Notes under the pieces: model-generated
Seen by the model: the letters and a program-made list of their open reading frames with translations, nothing else
Told to the model about the DNA's origin: nothing
Databases searched by the model: none
NCBI GenBank assembly: GCA_032718865.1
Contig: JALUTQ010000045.1
Coordinates: forward strand, 1,364,001-1,428,000
DNA length: 64,000 nt
Direction of reading: 5' to 3'
Origin: Tilletia caries
Taxonomy: Eukaryota > Basidiomycota > Exobasidiomycetes > Tilletiales > Tilletiaceae
Made by a program: the position numbers and the translations under genes
Shown here: piece after piece, positions 54,359-64,000 of the stretch
How positions within the stretch are numbered: position 1 is the first letter of the stretch
Layout: each line of letters opens with the position of its first letter

Positions 54359-55534
54359 ATGCCGGGATTATGCAGCAAGAGGTTGCTCAGCAGCACTACC
54401 TCAGCCTTCCTTACCACCTTCGAAACCGCATCAACCTCAGCATCAGCATCAGCATCAGCATCAGGCCCAGGCTCAAGCTCAGCATCAAGTTCAAGCTCAA
54501 AGTCAGCCCCAGCCATAGCCCCGAGCTCAGCCCCAAGGTTATCGGCCGCTGCTTCCGGGCTCTTTCATACCAGCAGACCTGCCCACAGACTTCGAACCCC
54601 ATGGCCCTGGTCCCACCCACGCTTCCATTCCACAACATCAACATCAACCGAAGCTGCATCTACAACCCCCTCCTCGTCCTCGTCCTCGTCCTCCTTCCCC
54701 TTCCCTTCCCACCCAAACCCAACACCCTACCAAATATTCCATCTCAGCCCCTCCGCCTCCCCCGCCCAAATCAAAGCACGCTACTACGACCTCGTCCGCA
54801 TCTTCCACCCGGACCGCGCCATCGCCCTCTCCACCCCGCACCGCCGCACCACCGAGGAGCGCTTTAAGCTGATCGTCAAAGCCTACGAGCTCCTCAGCGA
54901 CCGTCGGCGGAGGACCGACTACGACCGAACGGGTTTCGGATGGGGCGAGAGACGGCGCTGGGGCACACTTCGGACGGGGTGGGAACATCGTGGTGATCCT
55001 GCCTCTCCTACGTCCCGAGCTCGAGCAAAGCATGACCAATACGGCTGGCAACGCAATCGAGCGAATGACGAGTACTTCTACGGCTTCGCAGCGCGTCAAT
55101 CCCCTACCTCCGAATCACAAAAACCGAGATATCTACCGAACGCACACTTCATCTCCCTCCTCTTCATCCTCACCTGGACCCTTGCCCTCCTGCAATACTC
55201 CCGTCTCGCAGCACAGGCCTCGCGTGCCACTCAGCGTGCAGACAAGTTACACCTCGACGCAGCGCAGAGTTTGAAGGTCGCCCGCGAGGGCGCTAGGGGC
55301 GAGGAGGGCCGACGGAGGAAGGAGGCTGTCAGGAGACGGGTCAGGGAGTTGGGCGTTTTGGAACAGGTTAGGGCGATGGAGAGTCGGGCGAACGGAGAGG
55401 AGCTGGAGGAGAAGGTGGAGGAGGAGGAGAGGCCGTGGGGGATCGGTCATGGAGGACCTAGTGGGAAGGAAGCCCACGACGAACGAGTACGGCGTGCGGA
55501 AGCGAGGGCAGCTGGTACTACCGCGTCGGCATGA
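54359..55534 (+). CDS. Mitochondrial J-domain protein with membrane anchor
   Basis: A single exon, 391 residues. The N-terminal ~110 residues are Ser/Ala/Thr-rich with Arg and a HTSRPAHRLRTPWPW stretch, consistent with a mitochondrial presequence. The AGC(ATC) microsatellite at 54440-54500 gives the SASASAS run. A J domain at ~125-190 (PYQIFHLSPSASPAQIKARY, HPD in IFHPDRA, AYELLSDRRRRTDYDR) implies Hsp70 stimulation. A single membrane segment at ~275-295 (FISLLFILTWTLALLQYS) precedes a charged helical tail. The plan resembles yeast Jid1 and related J-proteins of the inner membrane; orthology is inferred. Confidence 0.8.
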   Translation: MPGLCSKRLLSSTTSAFLTTFETASTSASASASASGPGSSSASSSSSKSAPAIAPSSAPRLSAAASGLFHTSRPAHRLRTPWPWSHPRFHSTTSTSTEAASTTPSSSSSSSSFPFPSHPNPTPYQIFHLSPSASPAQIKARYYDLVRIFHPDRAIALSTPHRRTTEERFKLIVKAYELLSDRRRRTDYDRTGFGWGERRRWGTLRTGWEHRGDPASPTSRARAKHDQYGWQRNRANDEYFYGFAARQSPTSESQKPRYLPNAHFISLLFILTWTLALLQYSRLAAQASRATQRADKLHLDAAQSLKVAREGARGEEGRRRKEAVRRRVRELGVLEQVRAMESRANGEELEEKVEEEERPWGIGHGGPSGKEAHDERVRRAEARAAGTTASA

Positions 55535-56005
55535 GCCCTTCCCTCCTTGGATCCTCACTCCAGCATACTCCCGCCTTTGCACTGCTACTGGACGCATGGC
55601 GCCTCCTCAATCTGTATTTGTACTACCTATCCGTCCTGCTCCCAATCCATCGCAAATCACCAGAGGCGACGCGTGATAGCTTACCTTTTTCGACGAGATT
55701 TCACTGTGGAGAGATGCTCGCAATTTGTCCTGGAACACTTCGACGGCGGAAACGGCCTGACGAGGCAGAAGGAGAGGGTATAATAAGAGGCCGTCCCAGC
55801 CGGCCCAAACCTCGTACCAAAACAAAGTCTTGATTTCTGCAAACACGTCGCTTCGAATTTCGCAAGAAACGCCAACCTTATACACGCATATGATCGCACT
55901 CGTCTTCTTCATAGCTCGGCCAACAGCCTGTAATAGCGCGAACAAGGGTGCGTCAGAATCGAACGAATGCGCAGCGTTTCGCCTCCCTCCCACAGGCGGC
56001 TTTAC
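55535..56005. other. Convergent intergenic, J-protein and Rpn11
   Basis: 3' flanks of two convergent genes. The small frames present have no domain. Confidence 0.5.
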
Positions 56006-57094
56006 TCACATCGTGCCGAGAGACTGTACGATCTGGTTCCCCATCGAACGCTCTACTTCGTCCTCGAGATGCCGCTTAGGATCTGGTATAGAGGGGAAGG
56101 GGAAATCAGCATCTGAAAAATACGGGCCAGAATGTCGTGGGAGAAGAACGGAGAGGAAACATACCCTGCTTGCCGACGTGCCTCGTCTTGAGCTGGTCTG
56201 CTGTGAGCGTCGCTTCCTCCTGGACCGACTTGTTGTACGACTCGGAGAGCGAGAGCATGCGCTGTGCGTTTCGCATCAGAGAGAGAAATTCGAATGGTCA
56301 GCACGACAATACGAAACCCAGACAAAAAAAAGGAGGAGAACAGAAAGACTCACCTTGATCGCCTTCTCATTCGCCTCCTTATGTTCTCCCCAGTCCCGCA
56401 ACCTCAACCCCTCCGTCCAATTCTTCTTATGCAAATTGCCCAACATGCTCTGCTCCAACTCCGTCTTCCGATAGTTAATCGCAATCGAGTAGTAGTGCCG
56501 ATTCAACCCATGAATCAGACTCTGGATCGAAGGCTTGTTCAAATGGCCGATATTCGACGTCGTCTGCCTCGGCTCCTGGCCCAGCATCACCGTGGAGGGG
56601 TTGATCAGCCTGAAGGCGTCGATCACGACTTTGCCCTTGACGGATTGGATGGGGTCGACGACGACGGCGACGGCGCGCGAGTTGAGCTGCTCGAAACTCT
56701 GCTGCGTGTTGATATCCACGCTCGAAAGCCAGCATCCAAAACCAGGGTGGGAATGGTACCAACCAACAACCATCTCAGGCCTTCCGGTCTGCTTAAGCAT
56801 ATCCAACATCTTCGTCTGAAAAACCGGATCCACAGCTTCGACACTGACCCCGGTCCCGCTCTGCGGCATCGCAAATACGTCGACGACAGTTACTGTGTAG
56901 TCGTCGACGAATTCGCCGAGCATGAGGCCCATGACTTCCATGGGGACGCCGGCGCGGCCGTGTTTGAGCATCTTGAGGAGCGCGAGGGAGGAGATGTACA
57001 CCATTTCGGAGTTGTCGGATTGGGGGACGTCGGAGCCGGGCATGCCGGAGGAGGCTTGGCCCATGCCGGGCATGTTGCGCATGAAGTTCTCCAT
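56006..57094 (-). CDS. RPN11: 26S proteasome regulatory subunit Rpn11 (JAMM deubiquitinase)
   Basis: Zinc metalloprotease of the proteasome lid that removes ubiquitin chains from substrates before degradation. Three exons (56354-57094, 56165-56261, 56006-56082), 304 residues, the normal size. The MPN+ domain is complete: [18 protein letters not shown], catalytic Glu in [11 protein letters not shown], and zinc-binding JAMM in [17 protein letters not shown]. The conserved [20 protein letters not shown] (insert-2 region) and C-terminal helices ([18 protein letters not shown]) are present. The start at 57094 ([13 protein letters not shown]) matches known orthologues; the longer frame upstream is not used. 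It shares a 310-bp divergent promoter with the acetyltransferase. Confidence 0.97.
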
Positions 57095-57404
57095 CGTGGT
57101 AGGTTTATGAAGGGTGGGGGTGACGTTTCTGTGTTGTGCAGGGGACTTGGTCGATGTCGTCGTTGATGCGTTGATGCTCATCAAGCTCGAGGCGCACTCG
57201 TAAGCGCGCGGGCCATTATTCACACAGAAATCGTTGCGCAACGAATTCCCAGCAAGCATCCATCGCATCATCGTTTCCCGAACGTCTGTGCTCGCCACTC
57301 GCCTCTGCTAACCGTCCTACCTACCTACATACAGTACGCAGTATATTCTGTCCATCCCCTCTCGCTCTCCCGCGCCTACACCCGATCGATCGAATCCGCC
57401 TGCC
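57095..57404. promoter_or_regulatory. Divergent promoter of RPN11 and GNAT gene
   Basis: Compact 310-bp bidirectional promoter. The 23-bp element (57225-57247) lies nearly in the middle. The yeast proteasome box GGTGGCAAA is not present, so control is not of the Rpn4 type seen in Saccharomyces. Confidence 0.5.
57225..57247. promoter_or_regulatory. 23-bp conserved promoter element with 14-bp palindrome (site B)
   Basis: Exact copy of site A at 30004-30026, centred on TCGTTGCGCAACGA. It lies ~130-155 bp upstream of RPN11 and ~160-180 bp upstream of the GNAT gene. Confidence 0.6.
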
Positions 57405-58291
57405 ATGTCCTCCACCAGCTCGTCAACAGTGACCGTCCGCCCAGGGACAGAAGCGGACATCCCCACCATCATGAACTTCATCACCGAGCTCGCAATCTAC
57501 GAGAAGGAACCGGACGCAGTCAAAGCTACGCCTGAACTTGTGCGTTTCCTCTCTCTCTATCTTTTTGTAGAATGGGAAAGCCCCGGTTTGTGTGCTGAAT
57601 CTCTCTGTATGTGTGTTTTGTGTGTAGTTGAAGGAGAATGTGTTCGAGAAGAAGTATGCGGAAGTCCTCATCGCAGAGGACTCCTCCACCTCCCCCCCAA
57701 AACCCATAGGTTGGGCCATCGTACGTCCCCCTCCCTCCCCCACACAATCTCCTCCCCATCCCCATCCCAAACCTCTAACAACCCCCCTCCCTCTCCTCCC
57801 ACACAGTACTTCTTCACCTACTCAACCTGGACCGGCAAGCCCTCGCTCTACCTCGAGGACCTGTACGTCGAGCAGTCCCGCCGGAATGGTGGGGTGGGGA
57901 AAGCGATTTTTAGGGCGTTGGGGGAGGTGGCGAGAGAGAAAGGGTGCATGAGGATGGATTGGAGTGGTGAGTTTGTTACTACCCTGGCCGGCTACCGGGA
58001 TCTTGACAGCTGATAACTGACCTATGACCCTTTTCAAAACCGCCTCCCTTCGACGTGTCTCCTCAATCCTCACGCCCCCTCCCAGTCCTCACATGGAACG
58101 CGTACGTCCCTCCTCCCTCTCCCCTTCCCCATTCCACCGCATTACTCCAACCAACTAAGCTCCCTTTCCCATCCTGCAGACCGTCCATCGCCTTCTACGA
58201 GAAGACCCTAGGCGCGACCCGGATGGAGGAATGGCGCCAGATGCGCCTCGACGAGGACGGCATCAAGCGGCTCGAGACGCTCGGTCTCTGA
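57405..58291 (+). CDS. GNAT N-acetyltransferase, SAT1 (diamine acetyltransferase)-like
   Basis: Transfers acetyl from acetyl-CoA to an amine; nearest to the spermidine/spermine or thialysine acetyltransferase group. Five exons: 57405-57539, 57628-57720, 57807-57966, 58086-58101, 58180-58291; 171 residues, the family length. Motifs: VRPGTEADIPTIMNFI at the N-terminus, YFFTYSTWTGKPSLYLEDLYV, acetyl-CoA loop RRNGGVGKAIFRALG, and the C-terminal NAPSIAFYEKTLGATRMEEW. Exon 4 is only 16 nt and supplies VLTWNA, needed for the conserved W-N-x-P-x-x-x-F-Y core. The true substrate is not decided by the sequence. Confidence 0.9.
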
Positions 58292-58882
58292 GCTCGAGTC
58301 GAGCGTCATGCCGATCTTGGGGCCCTCCTGTTTCCCCCCAACGTAAAATGTATCTTATAACCGCTCGCGGAATCCCCATCCTTTCTCAATAAGTCACAGG
58401 GGCCTGGGGAGCAAGCGAGTTGGAGGCGATGGAGCGTTGTTTTTTTAACCATAGGGAACGAGTAGGATAGAGGGCAGATCAGGGTTAAGAGCGGAGAAAA
58501 GAAAGGAAGGTAAGAAAAAGTAACAAGAAAAAGAAAAGAGAGGGAGAGATGGGCAGGCTTTGAGCGCCGACATGGCAGTTAAAAAGGGACAGGGAAAGAG
58601 AGAGGGAGCGGGCGGCGAGGAGAAGAGAGAAAGCGAGAGAGGGCGTCCGTGCGCTTTGTTTCCGTGAAGATTTGGTGACCGGGCGCTTGCAGTTGAAGAA
58701 GGGACCTTCAACCCGCGCGGATGTCGAAGGGATTCCCGAAGATTTGAAGTAGATTGAACCCAGTGTGCGGGCTCCCTGCTGCTCCATGGTGAGAGAGGAG
58801 AGAATTTGTGGTATGTTGGTGTTTGTTGTATCGGCGGTCAGAGGGCCATCCGGCTGGGCCGAGGGGATTCGTGCTTCCCCTT
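58292..58882. other. Convergent intergenic, GNAT and Par32-like genes
   Basis: 591 bp, purine-rich on the plus strand (GAGAGGGAGAG runs at 58530-58640). No gene; minus-strand frames here arise from the bias. Confidence 0.5.
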
Positions 58883-59914
58883 TCAAGAAGCAGCCTTGTG
58901 ACCGCCCCCAAAGGATCCCAAAATCTTATCCTTGATCGAAGTATGATGCGTACCCGCAGCCTCCCCATTCCTCGCCCCATTCGCCCCGTTCGCCGCAGCG
59001 AGGTCCTCCTCGGACAAAACACCAACACTACCTCCCCCATTCTCCGAGACAGCCGGCAGTCCCCTTCCGCCCTCGGCGGTGGTGGATGCGGAGGCCCCCG
59101 CGGCGCGGGAGCGGGAGAGGGAGCGCTCGTTCGGGCTGTCGATCGCGTCTGTGGAGGGGCGACGACGGTCGGTTGGGCGTGGTTCGCGTGAACGGGAGCG
59201 GGAACGGGAGCTGGAGAGGGAGCGCAAGATCTTTTTTTTTTTTTCCGGAAAGAGAGTAGGGGGTCAGTAATGGGTTATGGTTTCATTTGACAGACGTTTT
59301 GTATGGGGGGATGTTTGGGGGGCTCTATTTCTGCCCTTGGAGGCGTGGGAGGGGGAGTGTGTGGGCAAAGGAGGGGCATAGAAGGGGCATTGTGGTGGTA
59401 TCGCGGGAGTTGAAATCCGATGAAGATGGAAAGCAACAGGCACGCGTTTTGCGATGACAAGGGCGAGAGAGGGAGAGGATTCCTACTCGGGAAGGACACT
59501 CACATTGCCAACCGCGCCTCCCGTCGTGCTTCCCGTCTCGCTAGCCTCGCCTCGACCGCGAGGCGCATCAGCAGGGTTGGCATGCTGGATATTACCAGCA
59601 CCCCCACGTCCCGTAGCGGTATAATGGGTCGCCTCGGTCTTCGCGTAATCGGCCTGGAGCTTGTGCTCGGCCTGTTCGGCCTTTAGGACGCGTTGGCGCT
59701 CGAGGGGGTCGCGGGAGGGGGAGCGGACGTTTCCTGCGCCGCCGCGGCCGGAGTGGACGAGGTTGCCTACGGCGGGGTTCTGTGCTGCCTTGATGGCGGA
59801 TGCGGGGGGGAGGGTGTCTGTCACGGGTCCACGTCCGCGGGAAGGGCTGCGGACCATGTTTCCTGCGCCGCCGCGTCCGGTGGCGATGATGGGTTCGCGT
59901 CCGCGTTCTGCCAT
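58883..59914 (-). CDS. Par32-like DUF3602 protein
   Basis: Two exons (59504-59914; 58883-59230), 252 residues. Three exact or near-exact copies of the DUF3602 signature GRGGAGN (near residues 13, 58 and 100) and related SRGRGPV pieces are spread over the first exon. The second exon begins with an SR-rich stretch (RSLSSSRSRSRSREP) and ends with SIKDKILGSFGGGHKAAS. In yeast, Par32 is phosphorylated under TORC1 control and inhibits ammonium transporters. A role in nitrogen signalling is likely but inferred. The protein is intrinsically disordered. The second acceptor is preceded by a long A run (about 14 nt) instead of the usual pyrimidine tract. Confidence 0.82.
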
Positions 59915-60508
59915 GGCTGCTTGAGTGTGGTGCGTTGTGACTTGTGGGTGTGTGTGGGGGGGTGTGCGGGTACGAAGCGGTCAGAGCGCTGCGTGGATGC
60001 TTTTGTATGAGGAGAGGAGAGGAGAGGAGAGGAGGTCGTCGTTGTTGCCCACTGCGCTGGAACGAAGATGAAGAGATAAGCGAAAAGGAAAGCGAAAGAA
60101 CGCCAAGAAATTCAGGCACACCGCACAGCACTCAGCAGCAGGCCAGCTGTGGCCTGTTAGCTGGCAGCTGCACACAGATAACGTGCGCAGAACAGCCAGC
60201 CAGTCCAGACCCAGCAACACGCACGTCCGCTTCCAGCCGGTCCCAGCTTTGCTCTCCCTCTGGCCTCTCCCTCTGCGCTTGCCCAACGCAGAGCGAGGCG
60301 CGACGGCCGACGGGTACATAAGCCAGGGAAAAGGAAGCGGTGAATAAAGTATAGATAAAGTGAGCCAATAGCCAAATGAGGGCGGGTTAGCGCGATTGCG
60401 CCTCATTCATTCATTCTTCGATGCCTTCCCACGCGCCATCTCGCTCTCTCGCGCCGTCATCCGTGCGCACCCGTCTGGCAGCGTGAAGCGTGAAGTAGTG
60501 TGAGCAGG
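59915..60508. promoter_or_regulatory. Divergent promoter, Par32-like and Pig-F genes
   Basis: 594 bp between divergent starts. GGAGA tandem run at 60010-60032, CCAGC/GCCAG repeats at 60140-60250. No gene recognised. Confidence 0.4.
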
Positions 60509-61490
60509 ATGAGCAAGAAGAAGGTGGTTGCGAGTAAGAGTGGCAGTGGGAGTGCTGGGATAGGGACTGGGACTGGGTCTGGGACTCGCGTGGCAACTCC
60601 GCTCAGTCTGCACACACTGCATCTGATCTTCCTGCTCGGCATCCTGCAGCCCTCGCTCCTCTTCCTCTCCCTCTTCTACCTCCCCCAGCGCGCATCGACG
60701 ACCACTCCCACCCAGCACCAGCACTCCATCTTCACCCGCGGATGGTCAGCCATCGCCCATCTCTACGACGACCCAGACACCCTCACCGGGCCCGGACTGA
60801 GAGAGGCCGTCTTGCCCTCGGGCGCGATTGCCATCTTCATCACACAGGCATACCTCGCGCGCGCACTCGGTAAATGGATACACTCCGACAAACAACCACA
60901 CCCGAGGGATACAGGAGGCTCTCTTGAACAGCTCGCCATGACCATCCTCACCCTCCCACTCTCCACGTTCGGATTCGTGCTCATCCTCACCGCACTCCTC
61001 GGCGCACCCGTCCCCTTCACTGACACGGCAGACACCATCGCCACTATCGCACTCGCTTTTCATCTCGCCCTCCTCGTCGCACTCGTACCCGCGCATGTCC
61101 TCGGGTCCGATACCGCCCTCTGGGACACCGTCTTCCTCCCTGCTGCCGCTGCTCCTTCTCTCGCTCAAGACAAGAAGACAGTGGTGCGAGCAACGAAGGA
61201 GCCATGGCATGCCGTCGTCTTCTACCCAGCTGCGGGCGCACTCCTCGGTGCACTGCTGGCCAGCTTTGGACTCGCGCTCGATTGGGGTCGACCATGGCAG
61301 GTGTGTGTTCTGTCTCTCCTTCCTCTTTCTGCGAAAAGCCAGCTGACATTCCCTATTTTTTTTTTCTCACCAGATCTGGCCGTTGCCTCCTTTACTCGGC
61401 TCCAGTGCGGGACTGGTGCTCGGGAACTGGCTGGGGATATACGCCTGGGCGAAGGGAGCGTGGACAGCGCGTGTATCGTCATTATCATGA
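60509..61490 (+). CDS. GPI-anchor biosynthesis protein Pig-F-like
   Basis: Endoplasmic-reticulum membrane protein that partners the GPI ethanolamine-phosphate transferases (Gpi7, Gpi13). Two exons (60509-61300; 61374-61490), 302 residues. Six or so membrane segments: LHTLHLIFLLGILQPSLLFLS, ILTLPLSTFGFVLILTALLG, ALAFHLALLVALVPAHVLG, PAAGALLGALLASFGLAL, and a last one after the intron. The C-terminal signature LDWGRPWQ-IWPLPPLLGSSAG across the splice site is characteristic of the Pig-F family. The N-terminus has a Gly/Ser/Thr microsatellite run. The start is the second ATG-like codon of the frame; GTG precedes it. Confidence 0.88.
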
Positions 61491-61594
61491 GCAACGTGCG
61501 CACCTTCCAATTGTTCAATCCTGCCTGCCTCTATTCATGCTGATGCTCCTGATGGCCGCCCGATCTGCTGTGTAAAAAGGCTCCGAGAGCGACA

Positions 61595-63264
61595 ATGACG
61601 CACAGCTCGCCTGGAAGAAATCTCGATCATCAGTCATCCATCGATTCGACATCGACATCGACAGCGACAGCGACAGCGACAGCGACAGCAAGAAGGACAG
61701 CGATGAGTTCCACTCCCCTCGCCCCGCTGTCTGCGCACGACGAGGGCAAACTGCGCTCGCTCGGCATCCCACTCTGCGCACACGTCCAGGCCTGCCTCGA
61801 CTGTCCCAACCCATGCGCAGACGACGCTGATGGCGATCGTCCCGACTACCTGTCCCCCAACCTGCTCCGTCTCTGGGCCAAACAGGACATCGACCTCTCC
61901 CCCGAGCCGCTTCTCACCATCGCACACCCGACACCCTTTCGCTCGCATGTCCTCATCTCCACTGAGGGCAGGAAGGACTGGGATCGGGAGATCAGCGACC
62001 GTAAGGGCTCTCTTGCGCAGACGTTCGAGAAGTTCGCAGAGCGGGATAAGGAGCTCGACTCTCTTGCGCAGACGTTTGAAAAGGTCGCGGTGCAGGATAA
62101 GGAGCTCGATCAGGCTCAGCAGCAGCAGCAGCAGCAGCAGCAGAAGGAGCTACCAGAGGGGATTTGGAATAACACCGACACCGAGCCGCCTACCCGCGTC
62201 CTCTATCAAAATTCATCCCACCACTCCACCTCGTCCCACAACACCAACGAAGCAGACGAACCGAACCATACCATCTTGCTCTTCCCGCACTTCCAACTTG
62301 TCACCAACGTACCTGCGCCCACGCCTGATGGGGCGAATGAGGAGGTCATTAGGGCTGTGTGGGATACGTACTTTCGTGGAGGGCTGAGTGGTGGTGGGGA
62401 GGAGGAGGAGGAGGAATTGAAGAGGAGATGGAGGTTGGAAGTGATTAGGAAACAAGGAGTGAGGAGGTGGGTCCTCCCTTACCGCGCCGTCGTCCTCCTC
62501 TGTACGTCCTCTTTCCCCATTTCCCCTCCCCTCCCCACCTTCCTAAATAACCCCACTCCTCCCAACCTTTATCACAACAGGCTCACACAAAAAACGGGAC
62601 GCCCGCTGCTCCATCGCCGCCGCCCTCCTCTCCTCCGCCCTCCGCTCCCACGCCGAAGAGGCAGGATGGACAGTCGACGAACGAAATTCCGAGTCCTCCC
62701 TGGTCGGGCATGATTCCTCACCCTTGGACTCGTGGGGGGCTCTTCCAGCGGAGGGCGAGGGGAAGGAGGTGAAGTGGCGGAGGATGGCGGCGAGGGGGGA
62801 GGGCCCGGATGATGATGGTGGAGAGGGGACGTTGGGGATCTTTCATATTTCGCATATTGGAGGGCATAAGTACTCCGGGAACGTGATTGTCTACTTCCCG
62901 ACGGGGGCGGGGGTGTGGTATGGACGGGTGTCCCCTGTACGGGATACGAAAGCTGTGGTGAGTGTTTTCTTACCATACTTTCCTTGTAATGCCTGGGTGG
63001 CCCCGCCTTCTTGCTGAACTTGCTACGATAAAATTCCGGCAGTTCGAAAAGACGATCCGACAAGGAATCATCATCCCCGAGTTCCTTCGGGCCGGTATCA
63101 ACCTCGTCCGAGAAACAGCACCATCCTCTGCAAACGGAAGCGGAAGCAGCGGAGAGGCGGGCGCCCAGCAGGAGCAGCAGGCTGGTACCGGTACAATCGT
63201 CAGTGGCACCCGGGACCAGCTTCTCCGGCAGGACGTACCGCGCAGGAGCTTGGTTCAGTGGTGA
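61595..63264 (+). CDS. Sucrase/ferredoxin-like [2Fe-2S] protein, Apd1/Aim32-like
   Basis: Thioredoxin-fold protein that binds a [2Fe-2S] cluster with Cys and His ligands; in yeast linked to redox homeostasis. Three exons: 61595 (or 61703)-62501, 62581-62957, 63043-63264. Starting at ATG 61703 gives 465 residues; the upstream ATG at 61595 adds 36 residues made mostly by a GACAGC microsatellite. Seen: CLDCPNPC near the N-terminus, LISTEGRKDWDREI, then CSHKKRDARCS formed across the first intron, and HISHIGGHKYSGNVIVYFP, the HxGGH motif of the family, and IPEFLRAGINL. Insertions include a duplicated SLAQTFEK unit and a Gln run of ten. Confidence 0.85.
61659..61692. repeat. GACAGC hexanucleotide microsatellite
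   Basis: About five tandem GACAGC units following GACATC units. It lies at the 5' end of the Apd1-like gene, between two candidate start codons, and encodes Thr-Ala repeats. Confidence 0.85.
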
Positions 63265-63520
63265 ACTTGCTCATACGTATCCCTCATGCCTGCTCACCGT
63301 CTTCGCAACATCTGCAACCCTGCAATAGTCAGCACCTTGGATAACGCACCATGTAACATAACCTACCTCCCTTCCTTGCCTCGTCTCCGGGCGAGAAACA
63401 GAATAGAAAAACTAGAGATGCACGAATTGCAGTGAGCATGAAAGCATTCATTACTGTGACGTACGAGAGATGTAGAGTAGGGAGCAACGAGCAACAAGGC
63501 CCCAAGGTATCAAATTTTTT

Positions 63521-64000
63521 TCAGCTGTTCGCGCTCGCGCTCCCTCCACCGCTCCCATTCCCTCTCCCTCTCCCTCGTCCCCTACTACCCCGCGGCCGTC
63601 CACGCGGTCTGGACCCGCGCGGCAGGCCCCGCCCCGCTGGCGCTGGAGTGCTCGCACTCGATGACACGTCGCCGTCGCTCTGGCCGGCCTGGTCGAACGC
63701 TGGTGCTGGAGCCGGTGGCGGTGGCGGTGGCGGTGGCGGCGGTAGGAGTGAGGACCCTCCTTGCTCATGCCCGGATCTGAAAAAGGGAGGCGGGGGCGGA
63801 GGGGGGGCCTGGCTGACGAATCCCGAGAAGGGGAAGGGCGCCGAGCCTTCTGTCATTGTCATTGCCGTTGCCGTCGAAGGAGGGGCCGTGGTGCTTTGAT
63901 CGACCGACGACGCGAATGAGAAGGGCGAGGCGGAGGAGGAGGAGGCGGGGGCGTCTACTTCCATCGGATGATCATGCTCTGAGGGATGGAGGCCGGGAGG
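63521..64000 (-). CDS. C-terminal part of a Pro-rich, GR-rich protein (5' end off window)
   Basis: The frame is open from the window edge to a stop at 63521. An ATG at 63964 could be an internal Met or the start. Visible: Ser/Ala-rich start, two polyproline runs (of 7 and 10 Pro), an acidic DGDVSS piece, and a basic RGRPRGSRGRGRGRG end that resembles AT-hook/RGG nucleic-acid-binding tails. Family not recognised. The upstream frame remains open to the edge, so the gene is treated as partial. Confidence 0.5.
   Translation of the reverse strand, partial: PPGLHPSEHDHPMEVDAPASSSSASPFSFASSVDQSTTAPPSTATAMTMTEGSAPFPFSGFVSQAPPPPPPPFFRSGHEQGGSSLLPPPPPPPPPPAPAPAFDQAGQSDGDVSSSASTPAPAGRGLPRGSRPRGRPRGSRGRGRGRGNGSGGGSASANS

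Overview
The window is nuclear DNA of a filamentous or dimorphic fungus, most likely a basidiomycete. Coding regions are GC-rich and split by many short GT-AG introns. Proteins carry long Ser/Ala/Gly-rich disordered tails, and the gene set (Par32-type DUF3602 protein, SIW14-type phosphatase, phenol-hydroxylase-type FAD monooxygenase, Apd1/Aim32-type protein, tyrosine-recombinase retroelement) is fungal. The HMG boxes resemble the mating/pheromone-response HMG factors of smut-like basidiomycetes; I cannot name the genus.

Layout. Positions 1-10.4 kb are an AT-rich, repeat-rich accessory zone. It holds a same-strand series of HMG-box genes in different states of preservation: one intact but cut by the window edge, one complete, one clearly decayed, one possible remnant. 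It also holds a small foldback element, minisatellites and about 800 bp of degenerate AAGCATTAAGC-type repeats. Positions 10.5-18.3 kb (all minus strand) carry mitochondrial phosphatidylserine decarboxylase, a Ydj1-type DnaJ and an amino-acid permease. A TA-flanked MITE (18.6-19.3 kb) and an empty 2.4 kb stretch follow. Then come a second, divergent permease (plus), a large TRP/FLC-like membrane protein (minus) and a small unknown gene (plus).

Positions 31.9-38.3 kb are a nested mobile element: Tc1/mariner-like inverted repeats with a TA target duplication enclose a minus-strand gag / RT-RNase H / tyrosine-recombinase retrotransposon of DIRS/Ngaro type. Its RT frame contains a well-formed spliceosomal intron.

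Positions 38.7-64 kb are dense housekeeping chromosome: FAD phenol hydroxylase, Nbs1 (DNA double-strand-break repair), a peroxin-2 fused in one reading frame to a SIW14/PFA-DSP phosphatase, kinesin-8, a mitochondrial J-protein, Rpn11 (proteasome lid deubiquitinase), a GNAT acetyltransferase, a Par32-like protein, Pig-F (GPI-anchor synthesis), an Apd1/Aim32-like [2Fe-2S] protein, and the 3' end of a GR-rich protein.

Splice models were built by hand. For the well-supported genes the exon lengths sum to whole codons. The most unusual items are the PEX2-phosphatase fusion, the nested retroelement with its intron, the HMG-box series, a 6-nt microexon in permease 2, and a 23-bp palindromic element shared by two divergent promoters.
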